The position numbers and the translations under genes were made by a program. Below, in pieces: positions 24,267 through 32,656 of a stretch of 64,000 nucleotides of DNA (the first letter of the stretch is position 1; every line of letters begins with the position of its first letter). The stretch is from Streptomyces subrutilus (GTDB lineage Bacteria > Actinomycetota > Actinomycetes > Streptomycetales > Streptomycetaceae). The stretch lies in the NCBI RefSeq assembly GCF_008704535.1, contig NZ_CP023701.1:7482001-7546000 (forward strand). Reading direction: 5' to 3'. The notes under the pieces were generated by a model. The model was not told the DNA's origin. It did no database searches and worked only from the letters and a program-made list of their open reading frames with translations.

Positions 24267-24797
24267 GTGAACCTGCGTGACGAACTTCCCGTGGACCACC
24301 GCCTGACCCTGGTCTACCGCATCGGCGCCGCCGGCTGCGGCGTCCTCCTCCTGGCCTTCGGCTGCCTGGGATTCACCAACGAACTCGGCTTCTTCTCGAC
24401 CGAGGGCGCCCGGGTCGCCGGCCTGTCCACCAACGGCCTGCTGAGCCTGGTCTCCCTCGTCGTCGGAGCCGTCCTCGTCGTCGCCGCCTGCGTCGGGGGC
24501 AACGTGGCCTCGACCGTGAACATGGTGGTCGGCGGATTGTTCGTGCTCAGCGGCTTCGTCAACCTCTTCCTGATCGGCAAGTCCGCCAACCTCCTCGACT
24601 TCAGCATGTCGAACGTCATCTTCAGCTTCGTCATGGGGCTGCTGATCCTCACGTTCGGGATGTACGGCCGGGTGACCGGCGGACTGCCGCACGACAATCC
24701 GTACTGGCGCCGCCGCCACCCCGAGCAGGCCGCCCGCGAGGACGCCCGCGCCGGAGCGGTGCACCGCTCCCCGGCCACCGCGCTCACCCGGCGGTGA
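24267..24797 (+). CDS. DUF4383-like integral membrane protein
   Basis: The protein has 176 residues from a GTG at 24267 with AAGGAG 6 nt upstream. Four membrane segments: ~20-40 (GCGVLLLAFGCLGFTNELGFF), ~60-82 (LLSLVSLVVGAVLVVAACVGG), ~87-107 (VNMVVGGLFVLSGFVNLFLIG) and ~117-135 (VIFSFVMGLLILTFGMYG). The layout, the NxxxN-type FTNELGFF loop and the ending GGLPHDNPYWRRRHPE match actinobacterial DUF4383 proteins, whose role is unknown. The stop overlaps the GTG of the next gene (GTGA), so the two are co-translated. Confidence 0.82.
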   Translation: MNLRDELPVDHRLTLVYRIGAAGCGVLLLAFGCLGFTNELGFFSTEGARVAGLSTNGLLSLVSLVVGAVLVVAACVGGNVASTVNMVVGGLFVLSGFVNLFLIGKSANLLDFSMSNVIFSFVMGLLILTFGMYGRVTGGLPHDNPYWRRRHPEQAAREDARAGAVHRSPATALTRR

Positions 24798-25654
24798 GCG
24801 GCGGTCCGGACCTCCGGGGCCGACTGGGCAGCGCGCTGTTCCGCCGCGTGGCGGGCCCGGCCGGCCCCGCGAACCGCGCCCGCATCCACGGCACGCCGGG
24901 ACCCCGCTGGTTCGGCCCCGAGCGGCCGATCCGTACGGTCCACGGCGACGCCTCGATGTTCGTCGGGGGCCTGAGCGCCCTGCTGCTGCAGTCGCTGCAC
25001 CCGCGCGCCATGGCCGCCGTCGCCGCGCACTCCGGCTTCCGGGGCGACCCCTGGGGGCGGCTCCAGCGCACCAGCACCTTCCTCGCCGCCACCACCTACG
25101 CCACCGCCGAGGACGCGCAACGCGCCGTCGACCGGGTCCGCGCGGTGCACGACCGGATCCGGGGCGCCACCGCCGAGGGGGAGCCCTACCACGCGGCCGA
25201 CCCCCACCTGCTGGGCTGGGTGCACGCGGCCGAGGTCGACAGCTTCCTGCGGGCCCACCAGCGCTTCGGCGCGCACCCGCTGGACGCGACGGGCTGCGAC
25301 GAGTACGTGGCCGACACCGCCCGGGTCGCCGCCGCCCTCGGGGTCGAGGACCCGCCCCGCGACCGTGCCGCACTGGCCGCCCGACTGGCCCAGTACCGGC
25401 CCGCACTGAGCGCGACCCCCGAAGCGCTGGACGCCGCCCGCTTCGTCCTGCGCGAACCGCCGCTCCCGTGGCCCGCCCGCCCGCCGTACGCGCTGCTCGC
25501 CGCCAACGCGGTCGCGCTGCTGCCGCCGTGGGCCCGCGGCATGCTGGGCCTGCGCTCGCCGACCGGCCCGGGTGAGAGGTGCCTACGGCTGTCCGGCCGC
25601 GCCCTCACCCGGACCATCCGATGGGCGATGACACCGCCCCCGCCCGCCGGGTGA
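24794..25654 (+). CDS. MpaB-like oxygenase (DUF2236)
   Basis: The protein has 286 residues from a GTG overlapping the upstream stop. The family motifs are present: SALLLQSLHPRAMAAVAAHSGFRGDPWGRLQRTSTFLAATTYA and LLGWVHAAEVDSFLRAHQRFG, with the His and Asp/Glu residues proposed to hold heme or metal in the latex-clearing-protein/MpaB group. Members include mycophenolic acid prenyl-chain oxygenase MpaB and Lcp-like rubber oxygenases; most actinobacterial copies have no known substrate. Coupling to the DUF4383 membrane protein is unusual enough to suggest a lipid or isoprenoid substrate at the membrane (inference). Confidence 0.88.
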   Translation: MSGGPDLRGRLGSALFRRVAGPAGPANRARIHGTPGPRWFGPERPIRTVHGDASMFVGGLSALLLQSLHPRAMAAVAAHSGFRGDPWGRLQRTSTFLAATTYATAEDAQRAVDRVRAVHDRIRGATAEGEPYHAADPHLLGWVHAAEVDSFLRAHQRFGAHPLDATGCDEYVADTARVAAALGVEDPPRDRAALAARLAQYRPALSATPEALDAARFVLREPPLPWPARPPYALLAANAVALLPPWARGMLGLRSPTGPGERCLRLSGRALTRTIRWAMTPPPPAG

Positions 25655-25663
25655 CGCGCGGCC

Positions 25664-26827
25664 TCAGGCGGCGGCCGTGCTCCGGGCCAGGCTGTCCACC
25701 ACGTCGCCCAGGCGTCCCCGGCGGCGGTGGGCGGCGCGCTGTCGGTCGGCGCCGCCGCCCCGCTCCCGCAGCCGGCCCAGCAGCTCGTCGGCGCGCCCCA
25801 GGTCACCGGAGGCCGCCAGCCCCGGCGCCGCCCGCTCGCGCAGCCGCCATACCAGCTCCCAGGCCGGCACCCGGCGCCCGGCGGCCAGGTCCAGGCCGTC
25901 GCCGGCCAACCCGTGCACGGCCGCGAGCCGGTGCGCCTCCCGCAGGGCGCGGTAGCCGAGCGACGGGGGCGGCCCGCCGCGGGCCGGCTCCTCCCGCAGC
26001 GTGGCCGCGAGCCCGCGGACCAGCACGGCCAGCAGGACGACGGTGTCGAGGTCGGAGTTGGTGTCGGCGACCCGGATCTCCAGGGTCGGCACGTGCTCCG
26101 AAGGCCGGGCGAACCAGTAGATCATCCGCCGGTCCAGCACCGCCCCGCTGCGCACCAGGGTGTCGGCGACCCGCTCGTACCCCGCCTCGTCCAGCACCGG
26201 AGCCGGACCCACCGTGGGCCAGCGGGCGTGCTCGACCGAGCGCCAGCTCGCGTACCCGCTGTCGCGACCGCGGTCGAAGGGCGAGTTGGCGGCGACGGCC
26301 TGCAGGGTCGGCAGCCAGGGCCGCATCCGGTTCGCCAGCCTGAGCGCCTCCGCGTGGCCGCTCACTCCGACATGCACGTGGCAGCCGGACACCACCTGGT
26401 CGCAGGCCCCGACGGCCGACGCGAAGTCCGCCGCCATGCGCCGGTAGCGCGCCTCGGGCGTGACGGTGAGCGGTCGCTCGGGCGGGATCACCGGCGTCCC
26501 GGAGGCGAGGAGCAGGCACCCCTCGTCGTCCGCGGCCCGCACCAGCGCGGCCCGCAACCCGGCCAGGTCGGCGCGGAGCGCCGAGGTGTCCGACGTCGGG
26601 CTGGTGCACACCTCCACCTGGGCGGTGAAGAACTCGGGCTGGACGAACGGCCCGAGCGTCCGCGCGGCCGCCTCGATCACGCGCGGGCCGCGGCCCACGG
26701 GGGCGCGGCTGGTGCGGTCGACGAGGAGGAACTCCTCCTCCACACCCATGGTCATCAACGGGGCGGTGGCGGGCGGCGGCTCCTCGGCCGCACCGCCGGC
26801 GGGCGACGTGGACAGGGTCAGTGCCAT
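25664..26827 (-). CDS. carboxylate-amine ligase, YbdK/glutamate-cysteine ligase 2 family
   Basis: The protein has 387 residues; starts at codons 25 or 27 (MTMGVEEEF) are also possible and closer to the usual family start. GVEEEFLLVD near the N-terminus and VVSGCHVHVGV in the middle are the ATP/Mg and substrate motifs of the ATP-grasp-like GCS2 fold. YbdK-type enzymes ligate glutamate and cysteine weakly in vitro. Actinobacteria also use relatives in ergothioneine synthesis (EgtA). Here it neighbours a class II glutamine amidotransferase on the same strand (as egtA and egtC do), but egtB and egtD are absent, so the pathway is not established. Confidence 0.9.
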   Translation of the reverse strand: MALTLSTSPAGGAAEEPPPATAPLMTMGVEEEFLLVDRTSRAPVGRGPRVIEAAARTLGPFVQPEFFTAQVEVCTSPTSDTSALRADLAGLRAALVRAADDEGCLLLASGTPVIPPERPLTVTPEARYRRMAADFASAVGACDQVVSGCHVHVGVSGHAEALRLANRMRPWLPTLQAVAANSPFDRGRDSGYASWRSVEHARWPTVGPAPVLDEAGYERVADTLVRSGAVLDRRMIYWFARPSEHVPTLEIRVADTNSDLDTVVLLAVLVRGLAATLREEPARGGPPPSLGYRALREAHRLAAVHGLAGDGLDLAAGRRVPAWELVWRLRERAAPGLAASGDLGRADELLGRLRERGGGADRQRAAHRRRGRLGDVVDSLARSTAAA

Positions 26828-26932
26828 GGGGCCCCCTGGGGCACGCGGGTTGGTGAAGGGCGCATACCCCCCTAATCGCTCATTACGCCGTAAACCATCC
26901 CCTATCGGTCGGACGACGCCGGTCGTCTGCCG

Positions 26933-27766
26933 TCACTCGGGAATGAACGGCAGGTAGTCCGTGTCGGGGCCGGAGGGGATCACGGTGTAGCTGGCCTCGG
27001 GGAGTTCGTTCCACACGCCGGGCAGGTTCCCCAGCGGCTCGGAGACCACCATCCGGGTCTCGTCGGAGACCTCCTTGAGGTAGGGCACCTCCGGGTAGAG
27101 GTGCCGTACGGTCTCGGCCCTGCTGCTGTAGAACAGCGACCGGGACCTGCCCTGGCTGGAGTAGCGGAAGGCCCACACGCGCTGCCCGTCGCTCACCGCC
27201 ACGGTCATCTGCAGGGGGTCGGCGACCCCGTGCTCCTTGCCGGTGCGCTCCACGAGGCCCGCCATGCGCGCCACCGCGCCCGGCACGTCCTGATCCAGAC
27301 CGAAGGTGACGGCCAGGTAGAACATCACCTCGGAGTCCGTGGACCCCTCGATGGACGGGAAGAGCGCGGGATCGACGGCCATGCAGAGGTCGCGCTGCAG
27401 CCGGTGGAAGTCCGCGATGGCCCCGTTGTGCATCCACAGCCAGCGGCCGTGGCGAAACGGATGGCAGTTGGTCTGCTGGATCGCCGAGCCGGTGGAGGCG
27501 CGGACGTGCGCGAAGAACAGCGGCGACCGGACGTGTGCGGAGAGCTCCTGCAGGTTGCGGTTGTTCCAGGCCGGGCCGATGTCCCGGAAGATGGCCGGGG
27601 TGCCGTCGCCGTCCGCGCTGTACCAGCCGATGCCGAAACCGTCCCCGTTGGTCGACTCCACACCCATCCTGGCGTGCAGGCTCTGATTGATCAGCGAGTG
27701 TTCCGGGCGGTAGAGCAGGGCGTCCAGCAGCATCGGCGAACCCAGATAGGCGAGCCAGCGGCACAT
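26933..27766 (-). CDS. class II glutamine amidotransferase, EgtC-like
   Basis: The protein has 277 residues from the ATG at 27766, chosen because it places the N-terminal nucleophile Cys at position 2 (MCRWLAYLGSP), exposed after Met removal; an ATG two codons upstream would not. The Ntn-hydrolase features follow: NGDGFGIGWYS, FFAHVRASTG, NCHPFRHGRWLWMHNGAI, EGSTDSEVMFYLAV. EgtC removes the glutamyl group of the ergothioneine intermediate; other members are of unknown role. The adjacent YbdK-like ligase makes gamma-glutamyl chemistry a reasonable shared theme. Confidence 0.9.
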   Translation of the reverse strand: MCRWLAYLGSPMLLDALLYRPEHSLINQSLHARMGVESTNGDGFGIGWYSADGDGTPAIFRDIGPAWNNRNLQELSAHVRSPLFFAHVRASTGSAIQQTNCHPFRHGRWLWMHNGAIADFHRLQRDLCMAVDPALFPSIEGSTDSEVMFYLAVTFGLDQDVPGAVARMAGLVERTGKEHGVADPLQMTVAVSDGQRVWAFRYSSQGRSRSLFYSSRAETVRHLYPEVPYLKEVSDETRMVVSEPLGNLPGVWNELPEASYTVIPSGPDTDYLPFIPE

Positions 27767-28081
27767 GCGCATCCATCCCTTCCCGGCCTCCCCCGAGCGT
27801 AACTCCGCCGGGGGCGCCCTTCCTCCCGACCGGCCGGGCAGCCCGGAATCCGGGCCTGGGCGCGACCCGGCGGCCGGTGACGCACAGCGTCCGGCCGGGT
27901 GCGGAAGGTGACATCCGGGAGGGCCTGCCGGCCGGTCAACCCGCCTGCCGGACGACCGCCCGCCGGTGAACCGGTGCGCCCGGGCGGGTGACGCACCGGC
28001 CGTACGCGGCCCCCGGGCCGGCCTGGGGCGCTAGACCGGCGGCAGCGACCGCGCCCGCAACGGGCCTGGCTGGAAAGAGGC
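27767..28081. other. divergent intergenic region without a gene
   Basis: About 315 bases lie between the amidotransferase (minus) and the small secreted protein (plus). They contain GGGTGACGCACCGGCCG-like and CCGGCCGGTGACGCAC-like segments, a pair of similar GGTGACGCAC words at 27875 and 27985, but no convincing promoter hexamers or coding frame. Confidence 0.5.
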
Positions 28082-28384
28082 ATGCGCATGATGCGACGTA
28101 CGACGACGGCGTTGGGGGCGGTGGCGGCCGCCGCGGCGCTCGCGTTCGCGGCGCCCGGAACCGCGTACGCGGCCCACGGGTTCCTGATCGTGGACGGAAC
28201 GGTCCACCACGACCCCGGCGGCTGCTACCCGCTGGGCGACTACGCACCGCCGGTGGTGACGAACGGGACCGACTCCGTCGTCGCGGTCTGGTCCGGGACC
28301 TTCTGCACGGGTCGGGTGGAGTGGCTGATCGGTCCCGGCGAGACCTACCGCCCGAACGGCAACCGGAGCGTCTTCGTCCCCTGA
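28082..28384 (+). CDS. small secreted protein
   Basis: The protein has 100 residues with AAAGAGG before the ATG. A signal peptide of ~30 residues (MRMMRRTTTALGAVAAAAALAFAAPGTAYA) leaves a ~70-residue mature protein with two cysteines (GGCYPLGD and GTFCTGRVEWL) that may form a disulfide. The pattern of strands resembles small extracellular beta-barrel proteins of streptomycetes of unknown function. It converges with the proline-rich membrane protein gene, 12 nt apart, around a palindrome. Confidence 0.85.
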   Translation: MRMMRRTTTALGAVAAAAALAFAAPGTAYAAHGFLIVDGTVHHDPGGCYPLGDYAPPVVTNGTDSVVAVWSGTFCTGRVEWLIGPGETYRPNGNRSVFVP

Positions 28385-28400
28385 CGGGCGCGCCCGTCAG
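28381..28400. terminator. palindrome spanning both convergent stop codons
   Basis: A perfect 20-bp palindrome, CTGACGGGCG and its complement, contains the stop codons of both convergent genes. It may act as a compact bidirectional terminator, though it has little room for a loop. Confidence 0.5.
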
Positions 28401-29323
28401 CCGAGGGGCTGCCGGGCTTCCTCGCGCACCTTGAGGGTGGTCGCGGCCACCTTCGCGAGGTCGACGGAGCGGGGCTTCTGCCGAGCCGTCTCGGGGGTCA
28501 CGACGGCGACCGAAGCGCCGGTGTTCCCGTCGGCCCAGGCGCACATCGGCAGCGTGGTCGTCGCACCGGCCTGTGTCGAGGTGAGGACCTGACAGGTCAG
28601 CGTGATGTCCGACCCGGCGGGCGTGATCTCCTTCGCCGGAACCGCGACGGTCGCACCGTCCGCCGTAGCGGCGCCTTCCATCATCGTGGCGCGCGCGCCC
28701 GCCGGATCCTTGAACTGGCCGTACATGCCCGAGAACACCAGGGCGCTCGTACCGGCGGCCTTGCCCGACGTGTACTGGCCCACGGCGGGCTTCGGGTCGC
28801 GGATCTTCGCGTCGTAGGCCCCGTCGAGCGCCGCCTTGCCCTGGGTCTGCGACAGGTCCTGCGCCAGCGTGTACGTGCCGTCGAGCAGGGACTTGGGCAC
28901 CGTCAGCCGGTACTCGGCCTCGGGGAAGCCGGCGCCGGTGGCCACGTCCCCCGCCTCGGTGAGCACCTTCACGGAGAAGCCGACGAGGCCGAGCCCCGCC
29001 ACCGAGGCCGCCACGATCCCGACCACCAGGCCGGTCCGCTTCCTGCGCGGCGGCGGCTCCACCGGCGGCTGTCCCCAGCCCCCTTGGCCGGGAGCGGGCT
29101 GCTGCGGGAAGGGCGGCTGCGGGAGGGGCTGCGGAGGATGCGGAGGCTGTGCGGACTGCGGCGGCGGGGGCTGGTGCGGTCCGCCGTACTGCGGTCCGCC
29201 ATAGTGCGGTCCCCCGTACTGCGGGGCACCGTACGGCGATCCGCCGTACTGCTCTCCGCCGTACGGACTCGGGGGCTGCGGGGGCCCGTACGGGCCCGGG
29301 GACTGAGGCGGCGGCGTGGTCAT
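28397..29323 (-). CDS. proline-rich single-pass membrane protein
   Basis: The protein has 308 residues. Residues 1-~92 are a Pro/Gly/Tyr/Gln-rich cytoplasmic region with repeated GGPQYGG/PYG-type units. A basic PPPRRKRTG precedes one membrane segment (~97-117: LVVGIVAASVAGLGLVGFSVKV). The external ~190 residues form a domain (YRLTVPKSLLDGTYTLAQDLS..., VFSGMYGQFKDPAGARATMMEG, LTCQVLTSTQAGATTTLPMCAWADGNTGASVAVV) with two cysteines. The architecture is common in Streptomyces; the function is unknown. Cell-envelope localisation is clear. Confidence 0.85.
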   Translation of the reverse strand: MTTPPPQSPGPYGPPQPPSPYGGEQYGGSPYGAPQYGGPHYGGPQYGGPHQPPPPQSAQPPHPPQPLPQPPFPQQPAPGQGGWGQPPVEPPPRRKRTGLVVGIVAASVAGLGLVGFSVKVLTEAGDVATGAGFPEAEYRLTVPKSLLDGTYTLAQDLSQTQGKAALDGAYDAKIRDPKPAVGQYTSGKAAGTSALVFSGMYGQFKDPAGARATMMEGAATADGATVAVPAKEITPAGSDITLTCQVLTSTQAGATTTLPMCAWADGNTGASVAVVTPETARQKPRSVDLAKVAATTLKVREEARQPLG

Positions 29324-29380
29324 GACCGGAACGCTACTTCAGCCCCGGACGGCCGCACCGCCCGGCCCCGCGGTCCGCGC

Positions 29381-29890
29381 TCAGCAGCCGCCGCAGTTGT
29401 AGTAGAGGACGTCCCAGTGGTTGCCCTCGTCGGCGTAGACGTTGCCCGAGCCGGACTGCCACTGGGGTGCGCCGTCACCGCGAACCCCGATGTAAGTGAA
29501 CGTGTTCTTGATGTAGTTGGTGACGCACGCGGCCTTGGCGAAGTCCAGCTTGTACCCGTTCCAGTGCGAGTACGTGCCGCTCGCGTGCCCCGTCTCCGTC
29601 CCGCCCGTGATCGTGAGCGCGCAGCCGGTGGCGCGCTTCAGGGTCTGGGCCCCCTGCGCCGTGGCGAGGTTGAGCTGGTCGAAGGAGGTGCAGGTGCCGT
29701 TGGACCGGTCGGAGCAGTTGCCGGAGGACGACCAGGTGACACCGGCCTGTCGGAACATCGACGTCGCGGTGGCGTGGCTGACCTTGGTGGCCGCCTGGGC
29801 GTCGCTCGACCCGGCCAGCGCTCCGAAGCCGGGTGCGAAGAGCGCACCGAGGACGAGGGAGAGGGCGGTCATGACGGAACGGGACTTCAC
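29381..29890 (-). CDS. secreted M15-like metallopeptidase domain protein
   Basis: The protein has 169 residues from a GTG at 29890, AGGAGG 8 nt upstream. The signal peptide spans ~1-34 (ALSLVLGALFAPGFGALAGSSDAQAA). The mature domain carries GHASGTYSHWNGYKLDFA (H-x6-D) and later DEGNHWDVLYYNCGGC (HWD). Together these match the zinc ligands His, Asp and His of the M15/hedgehog-like peptidases that cut cell-wall peptide bonds. Four cysteines in the mature part (CSDRSNGTC, CALTI, CVTNY, CGGC) suggest disulfides. It has the form of an extracellular wall-lytic or zinc-binding enzyme; whether it is catalytic is not certain. Confidence 0.8.
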   Translation of the reverse strand: MKSRSVMTALSLVLGALFAPGFGALAGSSDAQAATKVSHATATSMFRQAGVTWSSSGNCSDRSNGTCTSFDQLNLATAQGAQTLKRATGCALTITGGTETGHASGTYSHWNGYKLDFAKAACVTNYIKNTFTYIGVRGDGAPQWQSGSGNVYADEGNHWDVLYYNCGGC

Positions 29891-30095
29891 GGATCTGCCT
29901 CCTGCGGGTGGCCGCTTGCTCGGGCGTCGGGCTGGGTCGGGCAGGTGGAGCACAGTGATGGTGCACGAGGTCCGCGCGCGGCCGCCAGAGGGCCTCGTCC
30001 CGCACCCGCCGTGCGACGGCCGACGCACGGGGAACGGTTCGGGGACGGCCCACCGGAGTCCGTCCATCGGAGAGGCGGCCCACCGGAGAGACGGT

Positions 30096-31634
30096 CTAGT
30101 CGTCGCCGTACCGCATCCGTCCCAGCGCCGTGAGGGGCCGGTCGTCTGCGGCGACGGGGGAGGGGAGGGCGGTGGAGCCGGTCAGGTAGCGGTCCACGGC
30201 CGCCGCCGCCGACCGGCCCTCGGCGATGGCCCACACCACCAGGGACTGCCCGCGGCCCGCGTCGCCCGCCACGAACACGCCCGGCGCCGCCCGACCGCCG
30301 CCCGCCGCGAACGAGGCGTCGCGTACGACGTTCCCCTGCTCGTCCAGGGCCAGCCCCAACTGCTCGTACAGCCCGCCCGCCCGCTCGGCGCCGGTGAAAC
30401 CCAGCGCCAGCAGGACCAGCGCGGCCGGCAGGACGCGTTCGGTCCCGGCGACGGGAGCGCGGGCCGGCGGCTCCACCGAGGTCAGCCGCAGCGCCCGGAC
30501 CCGGCCCGAGGCGTCCCCCTCGAAGTGCAGGGTCGCGCAGGAGAACAGCCGCGGGTCGAGGCCCGCCTGTCCGCGGGCCTCCTCGTGCGCGTGGGAGATC
30601 CGGTACACCCTCGGGTAGACCGGCCACGGTTCGCCGTCGGTCCGCGCGGCGCCCGGTTCCGGGTTGATGTCGAGTTGGACCACGGACAGCGCGCCCTGCC
30701 GCAGGGCCGTGCCGAGGCAGTCCGAGCCGGTGTCCCCGCCGCCCACGATCACCACGTGCCGGCCCGCCGCCGTCACGGGCGATGCGGCCAGGTCCCCCTC
30801 CCGCACCCGGTTGGCCAGGGTCAGGTACTCCATGGCCTGGTGGATGCCGGACAACCCGCGCCCGGGCACCGGCAGTTCCCTGCGCTCGCCCGCGCCGGTC
30901 GCCACGACCACCGCGTCGGCCCCCTCGCGCAGCGCGGACGCGCTGGCCGCGCCGGGCGTGCCCGGCGAACCCCCGACGTCGCTGCCCGTCACGAAGGCGG
31001 TGCCCTCGGCCCGCATCTGCTCTATGCGGCGGTCCAGGTGCGCCTTCTCCAGCTTGAACTCCGGGATGCCGTAGCGCAGCAGGCCGCCGATCCGGTCGGC
31101 CCGCTCGTGGACGGTGACGCGGTGACCGGCCCGGGTCAGCTGCTGGGCCGCGGCCAGTCCGGCCGGTCCCGAGCCGATGACGTCCACGACCGCACCCGCG
31201 CCCCGGCCGCACCGCTCCGCGGGACGCGGCGCCATGTAGCCGCGCCGCATGCCCTCGTCCGCGATGGTCTGCTCGACGTTCTTGATGGTCACCGGAGCCG
31301 CGTTGATCGTCAGTACGCAGGCGTCCTCGCACGGGGCCGGGCAGAGCCGGCCGGTGAACTCCGGGAAGTTGTTGGTCGCGTGCAGCCGCTCGTACGCCGC
31401 CCGCCAGTCGCCGTGCGCGGCGTACGCGTTCCACTCGGGGATGAGGTTTCCCAGCGGGCACCCGGTGTGGCAGAACGGGACGCCGCAGTCCATGCAGCGG
31501 TCGGCCTGCCGGGAGACGAGCGGTAGCAGCGCCTGGCCCGCGTACACCTCGCGCCAGTCGCCGAGGCGCTCGGTCACGGCGCGGGCCGCGACGGCCTCGC
31601 GCGGAATCCTGAGGAAGCCGAACGGATCGGTCAC
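30096..31634 (-). CDS. gltD: glutamate synthase small subunit GltD-like oxidoreductase
   Basis: The 512-residue protein has the N-terminal [4Fe-4S] domain: CMDCGVPFCHTGCPLGN and GRLCPAPCEDACVL. It then has FAD binding VVDVIGSGPAGLAAAQQLTRAGHRVTVHERADRIGG and NADPH-binding VVIVGGGDTGSDCLGTA, ending with GVFVAGDAGRGQSLVVWAIAEGR. This is the beta subunit that passes NADPH electrons to glutamate synthase. No large subunit gene (gltB) is on either side, so it either works with a distant GltB or donates electrons to another partner, as orphan GltD-like proteins do. Confidence 0.93.
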   Translation of the reverse strand: MTDPFGFLRIPREAVAARAVTERLGDWREVYAGQALLPLVSRQADRCMDCGVPFCHTGCPLGNLIPEWNAYAAHGDWRAAYERLHATNNFPEFTGRLCPAPCEDACVLTINAAPVTIKNVEQTIADEGMRRGYMAPRPAERCGRGAGAVVDVIGSGPAGLAAAQQLTRAGHRVTVHERADRIGGLLRYGIPEFKLEKAHLDRRIEQMRAEGTAFVTGSDVGGSPGTPGAASASALREGADAVVVATGAGERRELPVPGRGLSGIHQAMEYLTLANRVREGDLAASPVTAAGRHVVIVGGGDTGSDCLGTALRQGALSVVQLDINPEPGAARTDGEPWPVYPRVYRISHAHEEARGQAGLDPRLFSCATLHFEGDASGRVRALRLTSVEPPARAPVAGTERVLPAALVLLALGFTGAERAGGLYEQLGLALDEQGNVVRDASFAAGGGRAAPGVFVAGDAGRGQSLVVWAIAEGRSAAAAVDRYLTGSTALPSPVAADDRPLTALGRMRYGDD

Positions 31635-31813
31635 GCGCCGCCTCCCTGGATCGTCCCCGGCGGGTACCGAGCGCGCACGGGGCGGTCCGTACGCACCTTC
31701 TATGGCGGTTCGACCAGATTACGCCGACCGGTGCCGACCGTCCCACGTGGAGCGGACGGTGACCGCCGCGGCACGGAACGTGGCGCGGGGCCCCGGTGCG
31801 CTGGTGGCCCGCC

Positions 31814-32422
31814 TCAACCCCACCGGGGCGGCGGGACGGCACCGTCGTCGCCGTACGCGCAGGGGCGCGGGCGGGTGTCCAGCAGGGCCCACACCCGGCG
31901 GCCGTCGGCGGCGGCGTCGCTGCCGCAGCCCGCCGTGCCGGTGACCGCGGCGATCCGGGTCAGCAGCGCCTCGTCGTCGGGGGCCGGTCCGGCGCGATGG
32001 CTCAGGGCGACGATCAGGAGCAGGTCGTCCTGGTCGGCCACGTGCACGCTGATGCGCCGCCCGCCGTCGGCGAGGGCGGCGCCGACCAGGAGCGTCGTGG
32101 AGCGGTCGAGCACGTCGTCGCCCGGATGCGCGTACCCCCAGCCGCGCACGGCCGCCACGACCCGCGCGGCGGCCTTGGCGCTGGTCCAGCGGTCGCCGGG
32201 CAGGGTCCAGCTGGCGGCCCGCCGGTTGCGCACGGTCATCCGCACCCGGTCCCGCGTCGCGGGGCGCGCCCCGTGCGGGGCCGGGAGCAGGTCCGCGTCC
32301 GGCTCCGCCCCGGACCGCGCCTTCGGGCGGGGCGCTTCGGCCGGCCGTTTCGGCGGAGGGGGCGTCTTCGGCGGGTAGTCCGGCGGGACCCTCGGGCCCT
32401 TCGCGCTGCCCGGTCCGTCCAC
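31814..32422 (-). CDS. hypothetical protein, possibly a degenerate anti-sigma-type ATPase
   Basis: The protein has 202 residues from a GTG at 32422 with GGGAGG upstream. A Pro/Lys-rich N-terminus (DYPPKTPPPPKRPAE...) precedes a folded domain with MTVRNRRAASWTLPGDRWTSAKAAARVVAAVRGWGY, TTLLVGAALADGGRRISVHVADQDDLLLIVALSH. The arrangement resembles the HATPase_c_2 regulators of streptomycetes (helix with SAKxAR, strand with ISVHVxDxxDLLLI), but the N-box Asn and G-box residues are not evident, so ATP binding is doubtful. It is a single gene. Confidence 0.7.
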   Translation of the reverse strand: MDGPGSAKGPRVPPDYPPKTPPPPKRPAEAPRPKARSGAEPDADLLPAPHGARPATRDRVRMTVRNRRAASWTLPGDRWTSAKAAARVVAAVRGWGYAHPGDDVLDRSTTLLVGAALADGGRRISVHVADQDDLLLIVALSHRAGPAPDDEALLTRIAAVTGTAGCGSDAAADGRRVWALLDTRPRPCAYGDDGAVPPPRWG

Positions 32423-32656
32423 CCTGGCCCTCCCTCGCTCCGGAGCACGGCGCGCGCCGCAGCCCGGCCGCCCATGATGGCAGCCGCAAACGGACGCGAC
32501 GGCCGGATCCAGAACATCCGCGCCCGCTTTCCCGACCGGTGCGCCCCCGCAACGGCGCGGAGCAGCGGCGGCCGTGACGCAACCCGCACCCGCCGGAGGA
32601 TGCCGCCGACGCAACCGCCCTCGACGCGCCCGTACTCCGATCAGCCCGCCCCTACG

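Noticed and set aside
25664..27766. Ergothioneine biosynthesis cluster
   Set aside because: egtB and egtD are missing and the ligase has YbdK-type motifs; only the pairing is reported.
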